Source: Hygrocybe punicea (Eukaryota > Basidiomycota > Agaricomycetes > Agaricales > Hygrophoraceae). Taken from it: a stretch of 64,000 nt of DNA. The notes under the pieces are model-generated. The model worked only from the letters and a program-made list of their open reading frames with translations. It did not search any database and was not told the DNA's origin. Position numbers and translations under genes: made by a program. The DNA is taken from assembly GCA_963556145.1 (NCBI GenBank), contig OY744465.1, positions 4,216,001 to 4,280,000 on the forward strand. The letters run 5' to 3'. Positions 11,501-19,695 of the stretch are shown one piece after another (within the stretch, counting starts at the first letter, position 1; each line of letters starts with the position of its first letter).

Positions 11501-12190
11501 AAGGTTGTACCTGATAGCCTCCTCCAGATCCTCCATCTGACCCAACCGCCCAAAACGGGAAAAGAGGCATGCAGCAAGATTGTTGAGGGAATCGGAACGG
11601 CCTTCATGTCCCTGAGGACAAAGATCGAGCGCTTCACGTCCGCACTTGATTGCCTCCTCCAGGTCGTCCCAATTACCTGATTGCTGAAAGCGGGTGAGGG
11701 TGACAATGGCAAAGTTGTTGAGGGAACTGGCGCGACAGGGATGACCCTTAGGGCGGAGATTGAGGGCTTCACGGAGGTGCTTGATGGCATCCAGCAGATC
11801 CTTCGTGCGACCTAATTGATCAAAGCGGGCAGAAAGGTTCGCTGCAAGATTATTGAGGCAATTGGATCGAAGGGGGTGCCCTTCAGGAAGGAGTTCGAGA
11901 GCTTCGCGGTTGTATCCAATTGCCTTCTCCAGATCCTGTATCTGACCCAATTGCTTAAAGCGAATGGAAAGGTCGGCTGCAATATTCATGAAGGCATTGG
12001 AATGCTTCGGATGCCCTGGATAACAGAGATCGAGCTCTCCGTGGTGGTACTTGATTGCTTCGTTCAGGTCCTCTATCCGACCTAGCTGCTTGAAGCGAGT
12101 GACAAGGGCGATAGCAACGTTTTCGGGACCTCCCTGAGTCGCGGTAGGGAGGTCGAGTATTTCATGGGGACACTGGATTGCTTCCTCCAT
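8558..12190 (-). CDS. TPR-CHAT (caspase-like) protein
   Basis: An intronless frame of about 1,210 residues. The first 650 or so residues are about 14 tandem TPR-like repeats of 44-46 residues, with consensus AIxYxREALxLRPxGHPxR and NNLAxxLxxRFxQ-G. A helical linker follows (about 700-950). The C-terminal CHAT domain carries the two hallmarks of a caspase/HetF-type cysteine protease: His in AHFACHG (about residue 1075) and Cys in FAFLSACHSA (about residue 1118). The conserved LAAALQFSGFQSVVGTLW follows. In bacteria, TPR-CHAT proteins include the CRISPR-associated Craspase protease. Fungal members are expanded in mushrooms, mostly without known substrates. No separate effector domain precedes the TPRs. 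I start at the ATG at 12190. A frame-compatible splice acceptor just upstream (...GTGTAG, about 12210) leaves room for an unseen first exon. Confidence 0.85.
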   Translation of the reverse strand: MEEAIQCPHEILDLPTATQGGPENVAIALVTRFKQLGRIEDLNEAIKYHHGELDLCYPGHPKHSNAFMNIAADLSIRFKQLGQIQDLEKAIGYNREALELLPEGHPLRSNCLNNLAANLSARFDQLGRTKDLLDAIKHLREALNLRPKGHPCRASSLNNFAIVTLTRFQQSGNWDDLEEAIKCGREALDLCPQGHEGRSDSLNNLAACLFSRFGRLGQMEDLEEAIRYNLAALDLRPQGNPNRSDTLNNLAACLASHFGQLGQVEDLEKAISYHREAFGLRPMGHPGRVSSLNNFAVVLRTRFQQFGEKNDLEEAIEYDREALGLCYPGYPIYSHSLISNAADLLAQFKRLGGIKVLQKAIEYDTEALSLRPKGHPSRSESLNNLAADLSTRFDQLGQMKDLEKAIEYLREAVDLRPKGHPSRSYSLDMLASAVSTRFQQSGEIEDLEQAIEHLREALDLRSMGHPSRSNSLDHFAIVLVARFKQLNRMEDLEQAIEYHREALSLRPIGHPSRSDSLSNLALVLHTRFKRSGQPEDLEETIALHREALGLRPEGHSSRFDTLNNLAVVFLARFQRSGGKEDLEEASKFGAQAFGLCYSGHPNYSDFFCNLANIAVVRFGESGLIRHLDEAISHYYKAGADLHDEHPLHASLKSSLASVYLKHYDIIPKPDRLTTAFNLFKTAANYQSASSAAQFDAAHRWALAARQYRHSSTISAYSRSLALLDRCLVVNPTVEMQHKFLLTVPPFLATDAASAAIEEGKLDTAVELLEQGRAILWSRMRGYRSSLEQLHDIDEELATQFEKLSAQLEYLAMSSESTVSPVSFEIKLKKQRVLSNEWDEVVGRIRQKANFANFLKSAPYTSLRTVAVDGPVIIVNTSKHRSDAIIIYQSPTEPVASDPVLVPLLGVSPQLLDDLCSQLSGALRAEFPARPRKISPILRVMWKNVAQPIADQLLKLGVAFNSRIWWCPTSQLCALPLHAAGPYDGQKGLADMFISSYTPTLSALIRTRAITVHKSSLKLLVIAQPGPTLPTVKDEVLEIQKLGNFVDFLVGEEANGKTVISGLQQHTWAHFACHGHRGRNSQPFHSSFELHDGEQLTLLDLIKARLPNAEFAFLSACHSAAGDTEGTADEVIHLAAALQFSGFQSVVGTLWAMFDADGPAVTRDFYRFIFSNGGTMPDSRDSAKALHLAVKELRKGRVPVDRWINFIHIGA
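10200..12150 (-). repeat. coding tandem repeats of about 132-138 bp (TPR units)
   Basis: About 14 head-to-tail units each encode one TPR-like pair of helices within the CHAT protein. The nucleotide units are recognisable by eye from recurring strings on the plus strand such as 'gcttcacggtggta', 'gattgcctcctccagatcctcc' (split, variable) and 'aagattgttgaggga'. Divergence between units is moderate, so this is an old array with some recent homogenisation rather than a fresh amplification. Confidence 0.7.
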
Positions 12191-12591
12191 GTTCAAAACG
12201 TGTTCCTACACTCCGATGACAGTCAGCCATGTTGTCCTCGACATTCAAGTTTTTACCCAGCCAACCGATACCTCACCATGAACTCACAATTTCACGTCGA
12301 TGAGTGTCGAACCCGAAGGCCTGAAGGCCGATCAACGCGGCGACTGTAGTAAAGTCGCCGTTGCAGTATGGTCCACATCTGATAAGACTGAACTCATACA
12401 GGAATTTCACACTGTGCCTCGAGTCAATACGGCTGCTGGTACTAGTGTGGGAAGCCTAGCCGGCGTCCGAGTTAGTTAAGTTATTAATAATAAGGATAAA
12501 AGTCTTGGCGGATTCCTGCAGTCCACTGGCAACCGCCTCTCAACGCTCAATCTTCTGTCGTCGACACCACCTTGTTACTTGTTTGTAGGCC
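12191..12591. other. divergent intergenic region
   Basis: About 400 bp between the minus-strand CHAT gene and the plus-strand gene at 12592, so it probably carries both promoters. An AT-rich tract TTATTAATAATAAGGATAAAA lies near 12480-12500. A short inverted repeat is visible around 12330-12365 (GGCGACTgtagtaaAGTCGCC). No coding exon could be confirmed. Confidence 0.45.
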
Positions 12592-13660
12592 ATGAAGGAG
12601 CCGTCGCGCAAGTACACCGATTTGATTTTCAAGGCCTCGTCCAAATTTGGGAATTGGAACCCTCCAATCCCGATCAAGGTTGTCTTCCCCGTTATTGGGT
12701 CGATTTTTCTTCACACTCACATATCCTTGCAAAGGTCGGGGACTATGGCGCGGTCAACCGTACCACTGGACAGTTTGAGAAAGAGGGCAACATTTATGAA
12801 GACGTGGAGACTGCCGATCTCGTAGGAAAAGATCAGCCTCAATTAGCTTCCCCCCAGGAGTCCATGACCGTGACTTCAAAGGTCGTAAAGCACCATGAAC
12901 TTACCGTGGGGCCAGATGTGTGAGTGCATCGTTGTCGTATTCCAACCACTAAGCCAAGTCATTATTATCTACGTCGATAGTACCGTTGCAGGACTCGCAC
13001 AGGCATCGATCAAGGGATCATGGGAATTCGGCAGCGAGTGCGGTGCTCTTCTCATCATGGATCGACCACGCATATCTTTTGTCCCTCCTAAAGTGGTACT
13101 GAAGCACTTAGTTAACGTCAAAGCTCTGCAGGATAGCTTACTTGTGACTGAAATTGTCGCCTGCCCTGCATATAGTCTCTATCTATCGAATGGAGGTGAG
13201 ATTTCTGACAATAATTCCCAACCTTCTGTATCGCTGACCGATCTATGCAGAGAAACACAAGGTTTCACTGGCATTGGTTGGAAAGGCGCCTGTCCCTGCT
13301 GCTCCGGGAGTTTCCGCTGGCGGTGAATTCTCCGCGAAATGGTGGACTGACAACATAGCAGGCCACTTTCAGAATGCCAGTGATAGTACCGGTGCTTACA
13401 ACTACACGCCACTATACACCCTCAGTACGATTCGAAAGAAAGGCTTTTTCTCTCGTGATGGTGAAGTTACCGATCGTGAGAACGATGACCTGTAAGCATT
13501 TCTAGTTTCAACAACTGCTGAACTTATCGTTACCTCCGTTTTCACCAGTTGGGTCAATGTTGAGGCATTACCATGGGATGAACTCGACGAAGACGGCGAG
13601 GAGTTGTTATTCCAGGACCCAGTTTGTTTCAAATTCTTATTATCTTGTGTTCGGTGTTAA
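12592..13660 (+). CDS. conserved fungal protein of unknown function
   Basis: Exons: 12592-12678, 12735-12919, 12981 to about 13193, about 13250-13494 and about 13549-13660; all junctions keep frame with GT..AG borders. The protein starts MKEPSRKYTDLIFKASSKFG and continues VGDYGAVNRTTGQFEKEGNI. Its middle contains SIKGSWEFGSECGALLIM, PPKVVLKHL and LLVTEIVACPAYSLYLS, and its C-terminal part includes AGGEFSAKWWTDNIAGHFQ and YNYTPLYTLSTIRKKG. This domain order (N-terminal 'VGD-G', a charged linker, 'GALL-M', 'VTEV--C--Y-LLLS', 'A-W') recurs in uncharacterised agaricomycete proteins. I see no signal peptide or membrane helix. A cytosolic protein of about 280 residues is inferred. No catalytic motif is evident. 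Confidence 0.6.
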
Positions 13661-13979
13661 TTTTCCTGTACAGGTTCCTGAGTGAAGTTCCGTCGTAGAA
13701 GAGGAGAATTTGTTGCTGTCTTTAGCATTTACGTTGTAGTTGTCTTTGGTGATGAAGCAGGAAATAGCGACCGGTCCTTACTTTACCGATGCCGGCATAT
13801 CGATGGGTGCTGTGCTTCATCGATATGAATGATCTCGGTTGGATCTCAATTACGGAAACTTATTGTAATTGCATCAAAATGGTGAGCTGATGATCGATAT
13901 CGATATCGCGTTGCAGGTTTTCTGAAGTGTTCGGAGGGGTATAAATCTGCCAGGTAATCGATCTCCCCCCGCAAGTGCA
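13661..13979 (+). other. intergenic, upstream region of the beta-trefoil gene
   Basis: Holds the 3' UTR of the preceding gene and the promoter of the next. It contains a short ATCGATATCGATATCG palindrome-like run at 13893-13908 and the TATA candidate listed separately. No gene seen. Confidence 0.5.
13940..13946 (+). promoter_or_regulatory. TATA box candidate
   Basis: TATAAAT lies 34-40 bp before the ATG at 13980 in a locally GC-mixed context. This implies a very short 5' UTR, as in strongly expressed small mushroom genes. Confidence 0.45.
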
Positions 13980-14567
13980 ATGTCTATCGCTACCGGTCGC
14001 TACATTATCACCAACGTCAAACAACGTAACATTGCATTCCTGGCCGATCCCAACGACGGGAGTCCACTCACCGCTAACTTTACGCAGAACTCGGCCGGAG
14101 AAAAGGTTAACCTTCACCCTTCCTTTCCTCCAAAAGCCTAACACACCGTGGCCGTGTACAGTGGAGCATAACCCAACTTGGAAATGGACACTATATCTTT
14201 CAGAACGTCGGGAACGCCTCTTACGCTAATTCTGGAAACCGTTCCAAAGAGGGGGATACTGTTGAGGGAAGGAGTCAAGTCCAGCAATGGGTAATTCAGG
14301 AGACTCGCGTTAAAGGACAATTCACGTATAAATCTGCTGCTATCGGGCTATCTCGAATTTCGACCTGACAGTCTCCGTTGATTCCCTGCAGCATCGCCAC
14401 GACCGACTCCCGTATTTTCTGGAGTTTGGTTGACAACGAAACTGACACTTCGGTGAGTATCACTAGTGCTCTGCAGGGATTGGATAACAAATGAGTCGGT
14501 GCAGATCACACTCTCCGCCGTACCTACCGATACTCGAAACTGGTGGATCTTCACTTCTACTGATTAA
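13980..14567 (+). CDS. small beta-trefoil protein (ricin-B-like or I66-type)
   Basis: Four exons join exactly in frame (13980-14105, 14162-14325, 14392-14452, 14505-14567) to give 137 residues. Three weakly repeated blocks are visible: TGRYIITNVKQRNIAF, then WSITQLGNGHYIFQNVGNA, then QQWVIQETRVKGQF / RIFWSL. The pattern 'G-Y-I-N', 'QW-I' and 'G-Y-I-N' is that of a beta-trefoil. Mushroom beta-trefoils of this size are either carbohydrate-binding lectins (CBM13-like) or protease inhibitors (clitocypin/cospin families). No signal peptide is visible, which fits the cytoplasmic storage seen for both types. Which ligand or protease it binds cannot be read here. A defensive role is an inference. Confidence 0.65.
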
Positions 14568-14850
14568 GCCAAAGTGCATGTTATCCGACCTCGCGCACAC
14601 CAACTGATTCACGTTCTGTATTCAAGTTGAATATATGTACTGTACGGTAGCACCGAAAATGCAATACACTGGCACTTACCGGCTGAATTCGCTACCAAGT
14701 AACATTCCAGCCGCAAGAGTCTACGAGTGGCTTAGTGTAAGTAGACGATGAATGCATCTCTCAGAGGACATGTGCTTTTGGGCGGTATTTTCACTGTGTT
14801 TGGCGTTTTGATGAAGTCCATTCATTTGAGCGTCGACCCGCTGGATTGCC

Positions 14851-16568
14851 ATGAGCACCGCTACGACTGACATTCTTGTGCTGGGTGCAACTGGTTAGTC
14901 CACATTGCTGGTTTCCTAGTTCTCCCCATCATCAGCTACCTCAGGTTTCACTGGTCGTCTCATAACCCGATACCTGTTCGCGCATCCTCAGCGCACATCG
15001 TTTACATTTGCCATTGCCGCGCGTTCAACGGCCAAACTCAATGCGCTCATAGCCGAGTTGAACCTGGACGACAGTGTCAATGTGGTCCAAGTCGACGTCA
15101 CAGATTTTGGACAAGTGGAAGAGGCGGTGAAGCGGACCAAGGTCGTCATCAACACCGTAGGGCCTTACTGGCGATGGGGGACTCCGGTGGTCAAGTGAGT
15201 AATTTCGATGATCTATGCCAGTTTTTAGAAAAACTGCTCATCTGCTGTGTTTTGCGTCGGCTCTGTTAGGGCTTGTGTTATCCATGGCAAACATTACGTC
15301 GACCTCAGCGGCGAAACACACTGGATCAAGGAAATCATTACCAGGTACAAGTCCTACTCACACTCCTGGCTGCATTGCTGATGTCACACGCAGATTTGAC
15401 TACTATGCCACAATAACGGGTGCGATTATCATTCCTGCGTGTGGTTTCGATTCGATGCCTTCGGACATCTCCGCTTTCCTCTCGAACAAAACGCTCAAAA
15501 CATTGTCTGGCTCAGACGTGGTCCTCGAAAAATCGATGACCGGTATCAAAATGGGAGGGAGCATCTCTGGCGGAACGCTGCAAACAGCCATCTCTTCGGT
15601 CGAGGAAGTGCCCCCTGAGAAATTTAAGTCGTCCATGGTTCCATACGTACTGAGTCCTGGTATGTATTTTTGGTTTTTGGTTTCCGGGTATAACCCAGCA
15701 CGCAATTAAAAATTTGTCCCCATGTCCTCCAGTGCAAGGTCGCCCTATTCCGGGTCCCCAATTCTACTACAAAATTGCGCACTCTTCTCCGCCAATCGTC
15801 GGTGGCTTTTTCCTCATGAGTCCCCTCAATCAGGCTGTAGTCCAGCGCACTTGGGGTCTTCACCAGGCCGAAGCTCGCAAGGCAGACTCTGGTATCAGCG
15901 CTGGCCAAGCATCACGCGAGCACGTTCAACGACTGTCATATGGGCCCAACTTTGTATATAATGAATTTGCGATCACGTCCAACTCATTCAGTGCATTGCT
16001 TGTCAGTGCAGGCTTTGCCGTCGTTGGCTTGTGTTTGGCCATTCTACCGGTTAGTTCAACCTACAGTTTGCATCATGCTTCAACATATTCAGCCCCTCTC
16101 TGTTTCACAAGATACGATGGCTGCTCAAGAATTTTGGTATTCAGCCTGGTGAAGGACCTTCAGAAAAGTGTGTCTTAACAAATATTCATTCCAAGTACAC
16201 TAACACTCTCATGTACAGAACGATGAAAAATGGATTTTTGGAAGCAATCAACGTAACCTCTTCCGCGTCTACTCCGGAAGCTCCTCAAGTCCATGTTAAG
16301 ACCGTGATTCGAGGTCACGGTGACCCTGGCTATTCTCTTACTTCTGGTACGCGTCTCGTGTTTGTATTCACTTGCTTGCTGACTATCATCCTACGTAGTC
16401 ATGATTGCAGAGGCTGCTCTCTCCATCCTCCTCTCCTTCGACGAGCTTCCACATCTGGGGAAGCAGGGCGGCGTTTTGACGCCGATGAGTGCCTTGGGTG
16501 ATGTACTTATTGAGAGACTGAAGATCAGCGGGAAATTCGAGTTTGAAAGTGGGCAGCTGAACGGTTGA
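14851..16568 (+). CDS. saccharopine-dehydrogenase-like oxidoreductase (trans-acting enoyl-reductase type)
   Basis: It starts MSTATTDILVLGATGFTGRL, giving the Rossmann motif GATGFTG, and continues with FAIAARSTAKLNAL and VVINTVGPYWRWGTPVV, then ACVIHGKHYVDLSGE. This is the standard order of the fungal saccharopine dehydrogenase-like family, which binds NAD(P)H and often associates with membranes or lipid droplets. Later exons give IIPACGFDSMPSD, GGTLQTAISS, RPIPGPQFYYKI, then hydrophobic FSALLVSAGFAVVGLCLAIL. The last exon (about 16398-16568) ends VMIAEAALSILLSF...GGVLTPMSALGDVLIERL. Eight or so short introns are inferred. The true substrate is unknown; the family name does not imply lysine metabolism. 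Confidence 0.85.
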
Positions 16569-16870
16569 AGGGAAACTATCGTGACGTACGTTCGAATTGG
16601 ATATCAAACCTTGGATAATTTATTCACTCTCGACTGGACAATCGTTTGTACCATATGCATGCAATGGACATGTTGGGAACAATAGGGAACAAACCGGATG
16701 AATGGTATGAGCTTGAGGCAGATTTCTTGGACGTCGACTCCGCACGAAGTACCGATAACTGAATTGTAAGTTCGGGCGGTTTACTGAAAATAAATCTCCA
16801 TGCGCCAAATTGGCCTGTAAGCTTTCGGAAGTTATCCCCTGGTACCCTGGAAGCATTTAGATACACAGGA

Positions 16871-18497
16871 CTACAGCCTGGCCTCGACTTGTACTAATCC
16901 CCCCAACTGCCCGATTATCTGCTCCGTCTCCTTTTCCAATCTGTTCAACAGCTCCTCACATGTGGGGATGTCTACCAAAATAGAAGTTTAGACAAACCAG
17001 AATGGCAAGCACTTCGGACTAAACCCACCATTGATCAAACCCACCGCGATCGAAGCGGACCAGATCCCGTAATCCGAGTCGCCATTCTCATACACCAAAC
17101 GTCCCCTGGCACCAGACACGAGGTCTCGTATATCTTCAAACTTGGCCCCGCCCGGACGCCGTTCGATGGCAACGACCTCCATTGCCACTTTGTTTTTGAA
17201 GACGCGCGCTGTATTTTTGAGGGTGCGGAAGATGTGAATTGTGTCTGTTTCTGTGGAGGCAACGATCTTCTCTTTGATGTTCCGGTGGATGGGGCTTTCA
17301 TCTCGATATCAAACCAGGTTAACGAAATAAAATAACAAAAGACTTGCCTCTCCACCGTGCACATGAACCGCGTCCCTGAAAATTTACCCTAGGCTAATTG
17401 TAACTCCCTGTACTTCTGAAACTTGACTTACCCATGTTAACGCCCTAAGAAGTCTACCAGTCAGGAGAAGAAGTTGCCAATAATGAGCTCACTCACAGCA
17501 GCACCCAATGCGAGTGACGCTGCCATACCCCGGGCATCCGCCATTCCGCCCGATGAGATGAAGGGTATCTTGAGTTCCTTTGCGGCCCGCGCAAGCTGTC
17601 AAATGATAAATATCAGACGCTAGAAGACTACAGCGGATGAGATGCTCACCAATACCAGACCCCCAATATCATCTTCGCCTGGATGTCCAGCACCTGTTTA
17701 AAGCCATTCAGTAAGCGGTATTGCCGTTACAATGAGTAGCCCCACATTCAAACCCATCGATACTCAGCACGTCTACGCCGAGGCGCTGCGCCGACTGCAG
17801 AAGAAACGAGTGTCGAAATCAGTGGTATCAAGAAAAATTAAGAACGGAGGACACGCACCAGAGCGTGCCGAATTGTGGTGCACTTGTGTATGACAATACA
17901 CCCTTGCGACTTGAAATACTTGATCAGAGGACCGGCTTCAAATGTCAAAAACGGCATCAGCGATCCAGCTCTGTTCCCCTATCCGGCAAAGTCCAAGTAG
18001 CACTCACGATTATTGCCAGCAGTCTCGAAGATCCGCACGCCTTCCTCGACCGCCGCACGAGCGTACCCCTCGTAGTCCGGCGGGTTTATTGTTGGGAGAA
18101 GTGTGAGGTTCACGCCAAAGGGCTTAGCTGTGAGACCACGGGTTTCACGGATAGCTCCACGCAGCGCTTCCGGCGACGGTTGGCTCAGCGCCGTTAGGAT
18201 GCCTGCAGTTCGTTGGTTCGCCACGCGAGTAGCGGATTACAGAGTGAAGAACGAACCTAGTCCTCCTGCATTAGATACCGCCCCTGCAAGCTGCGGGTAG
18301 CCCACCCTATTACGGATATTGAGAATGAAAAGCCAGTTTGTGGTGCAGAACATACCATTGCATCCCCCCTTGGACTACGGGTCTGTTAAAGATGGACGAC
18401 GGTCAGCTCAAAATCGACTGAACGAACACAAATATGATGGTGCAACAACTCACACACGAATCCCGAGCAGTTTTGTCAAAGGGGTCACAATTGGCAT
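16871..18497 (-). CDS. nitronate monooxygenase (2-nitropropane dioxygenase) family
   Basis: The first exons read MPIVTPLTKLLGIR, then PVVQGGMQW, VGYPQLAGAVSNAGGLG and ILTALSQPSPEALRGAIRET. KPFGVNLTLLPTINPPDYE and GVRIFETAGNN follow. This is the FMN-binding TIM-barrel core of nitronate monooxygenases, which oxidise toxic alkyl nitronates such as propionate-3-nitronate. Further small exons encode the 'GVDVLSIDGFE..GHPGEDD' region (about 17690-17790), ISSGGMADARGMAASLALGA (about 17500-17600), and a C-terminal part with RRPGGAKFEDIRDLVSGARG and GLINGG. The stop is at 16871. At least nine introns are needed. The gap between this gene and the converging gene at 16568 is about 300 bp and holds nothing recognisable. 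Confidence 0.85.
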
Positions 18498-18804
18498 GTT
18501 TGCAGGTGTCTATACAAAAAATTTAAGCGGAACAGGGGAACGGTATGGTAAATGCTTGCCAAGTTACTTATTAGTGGAGCGGGTCGGGCCCGGGTACGAC
18601 GGATCGCAGACTGCCGACGTTTTTTGAGCGTGATTCGGCCGACAAAATGAGCCGTCACTGTTCCTTGTATTGACAATGACAGAGACTTGAAGCTTGAAAC
18701 ATGAAGACCACAGGTTTTGAAAGTTGAAGAGGAAACAAGTAGAGCGTATAACAATCCTCATGACGACGGCAATCACTACTTAATGCCTCTTAATACAATC
18801 GTTC

Positions 18805-19695
18805 CTACGTAGCAGTGTCCGCAGCGGCCTGTGGGTCAGATGGGGCCGCGCCTCCAGCCTGTTTTCCCTCTGCCTCTAATGTCTCCAACCAGGTTGAGAC
18901 GAATTTCGAATGGGCACCGACATTCATCAAGGAGTCCATTGCATCACTGCAGGATAAAGATGGAACAGACAGTGCGGCGAACCATTGTGAAAACGTACCG
19001 AACAATGCCCTTCCCGTCAATCAGGAATGTGACCCGCGCACCCGAGAGACCGAACATGGTCTTGCCGACGCCGTACGCTTTGCTTGCTTCGCCCTTTTCA
19101 TCGCTTAGAATGGGATACTGATACGAGAGTCAATAAAGTCCTGGACATATGGGGAACACTGACGGTCAATTTCTGCTTTTCCGCAAAGGCCTTTTGCCTT
19201 TCAACACCGTCGGCACTGATACCGATGACCTGCACCTTGTCGCCCTTCCAGATGTCTTTTTCTATAACGAGACGGGTTCACTATCCTCGCTATGGACCCG
19301 AAAATATGATGCAACAGACCGGCAATCGCATCACGGAACATACAAACCTCCTTGGTGCACCCGTACGAGCCTATCGAGATTACGGGAGTCAATATGGCTG
19401 TGGATCACGACTCACGACTCGGAGACACACCAGACTGGGGGTAAAAAAACAAGGCGATGGGTATCCCCTTTTCGCCAGGGACGTTGAACATGTCGCCGTT
19501 GGCATCAGGGAGGGATATCGCAGGAGCTGGCTTGCCTATGATTTCTTTGTAGGACATCGTTGCGGTATCGGTCAAGCGGCGGGTGATGACGTTTCTCCGG
19601 TCCGCTCTTCCGGTCAAAACGGTGCACCGCGACTCTCGCCGGCCGACGCGTGCAAGCAGTGAACTGGTTCTGTAGCGCAACACGGACAAGCCCAT
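18805..19695 (-). CDS. DOT5: PrxQ/BCP-type thioredoxin peroxidase, probably mitochondrial
   Basis: The catalytic block SYGCTKEVCMFRDAIA has the peroxidatic Cys followed five residues later by the resolving Cys, as in PrxQ/Dot5 peroxiredoxins, which reduce hydroperoxides with thioredoxin. Before it lie SYKEIIGKPAPAISLPDANG and IPIALFFYPQSG; after it come EKDIWKGDKVQVIGISADG and FSQWFAALS. Two introns (near 19435-19385 and 19335-19280) are supported by frame continuity. The chosen start at 19695 adds about 45 residues rich in Arg, Ser and Leu with almost no acidic residues (MGLSVLRYRTSSLLARVGRR...) before MSYKEIIG. That looks like a mitochondrial presequence. Initiation at the internal Met would give a cytosolic form. 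The tail is Ala/Asp-rich. Confidence 0.85.

Noticed and set aside
8558..12190. Regularly spaced repeats that could suggest a CRISPR-like or satellite array
   Set aside because: The repeats are in-frame coding units of a TPR protein with no spacer structure; the genome is eukaryotic.
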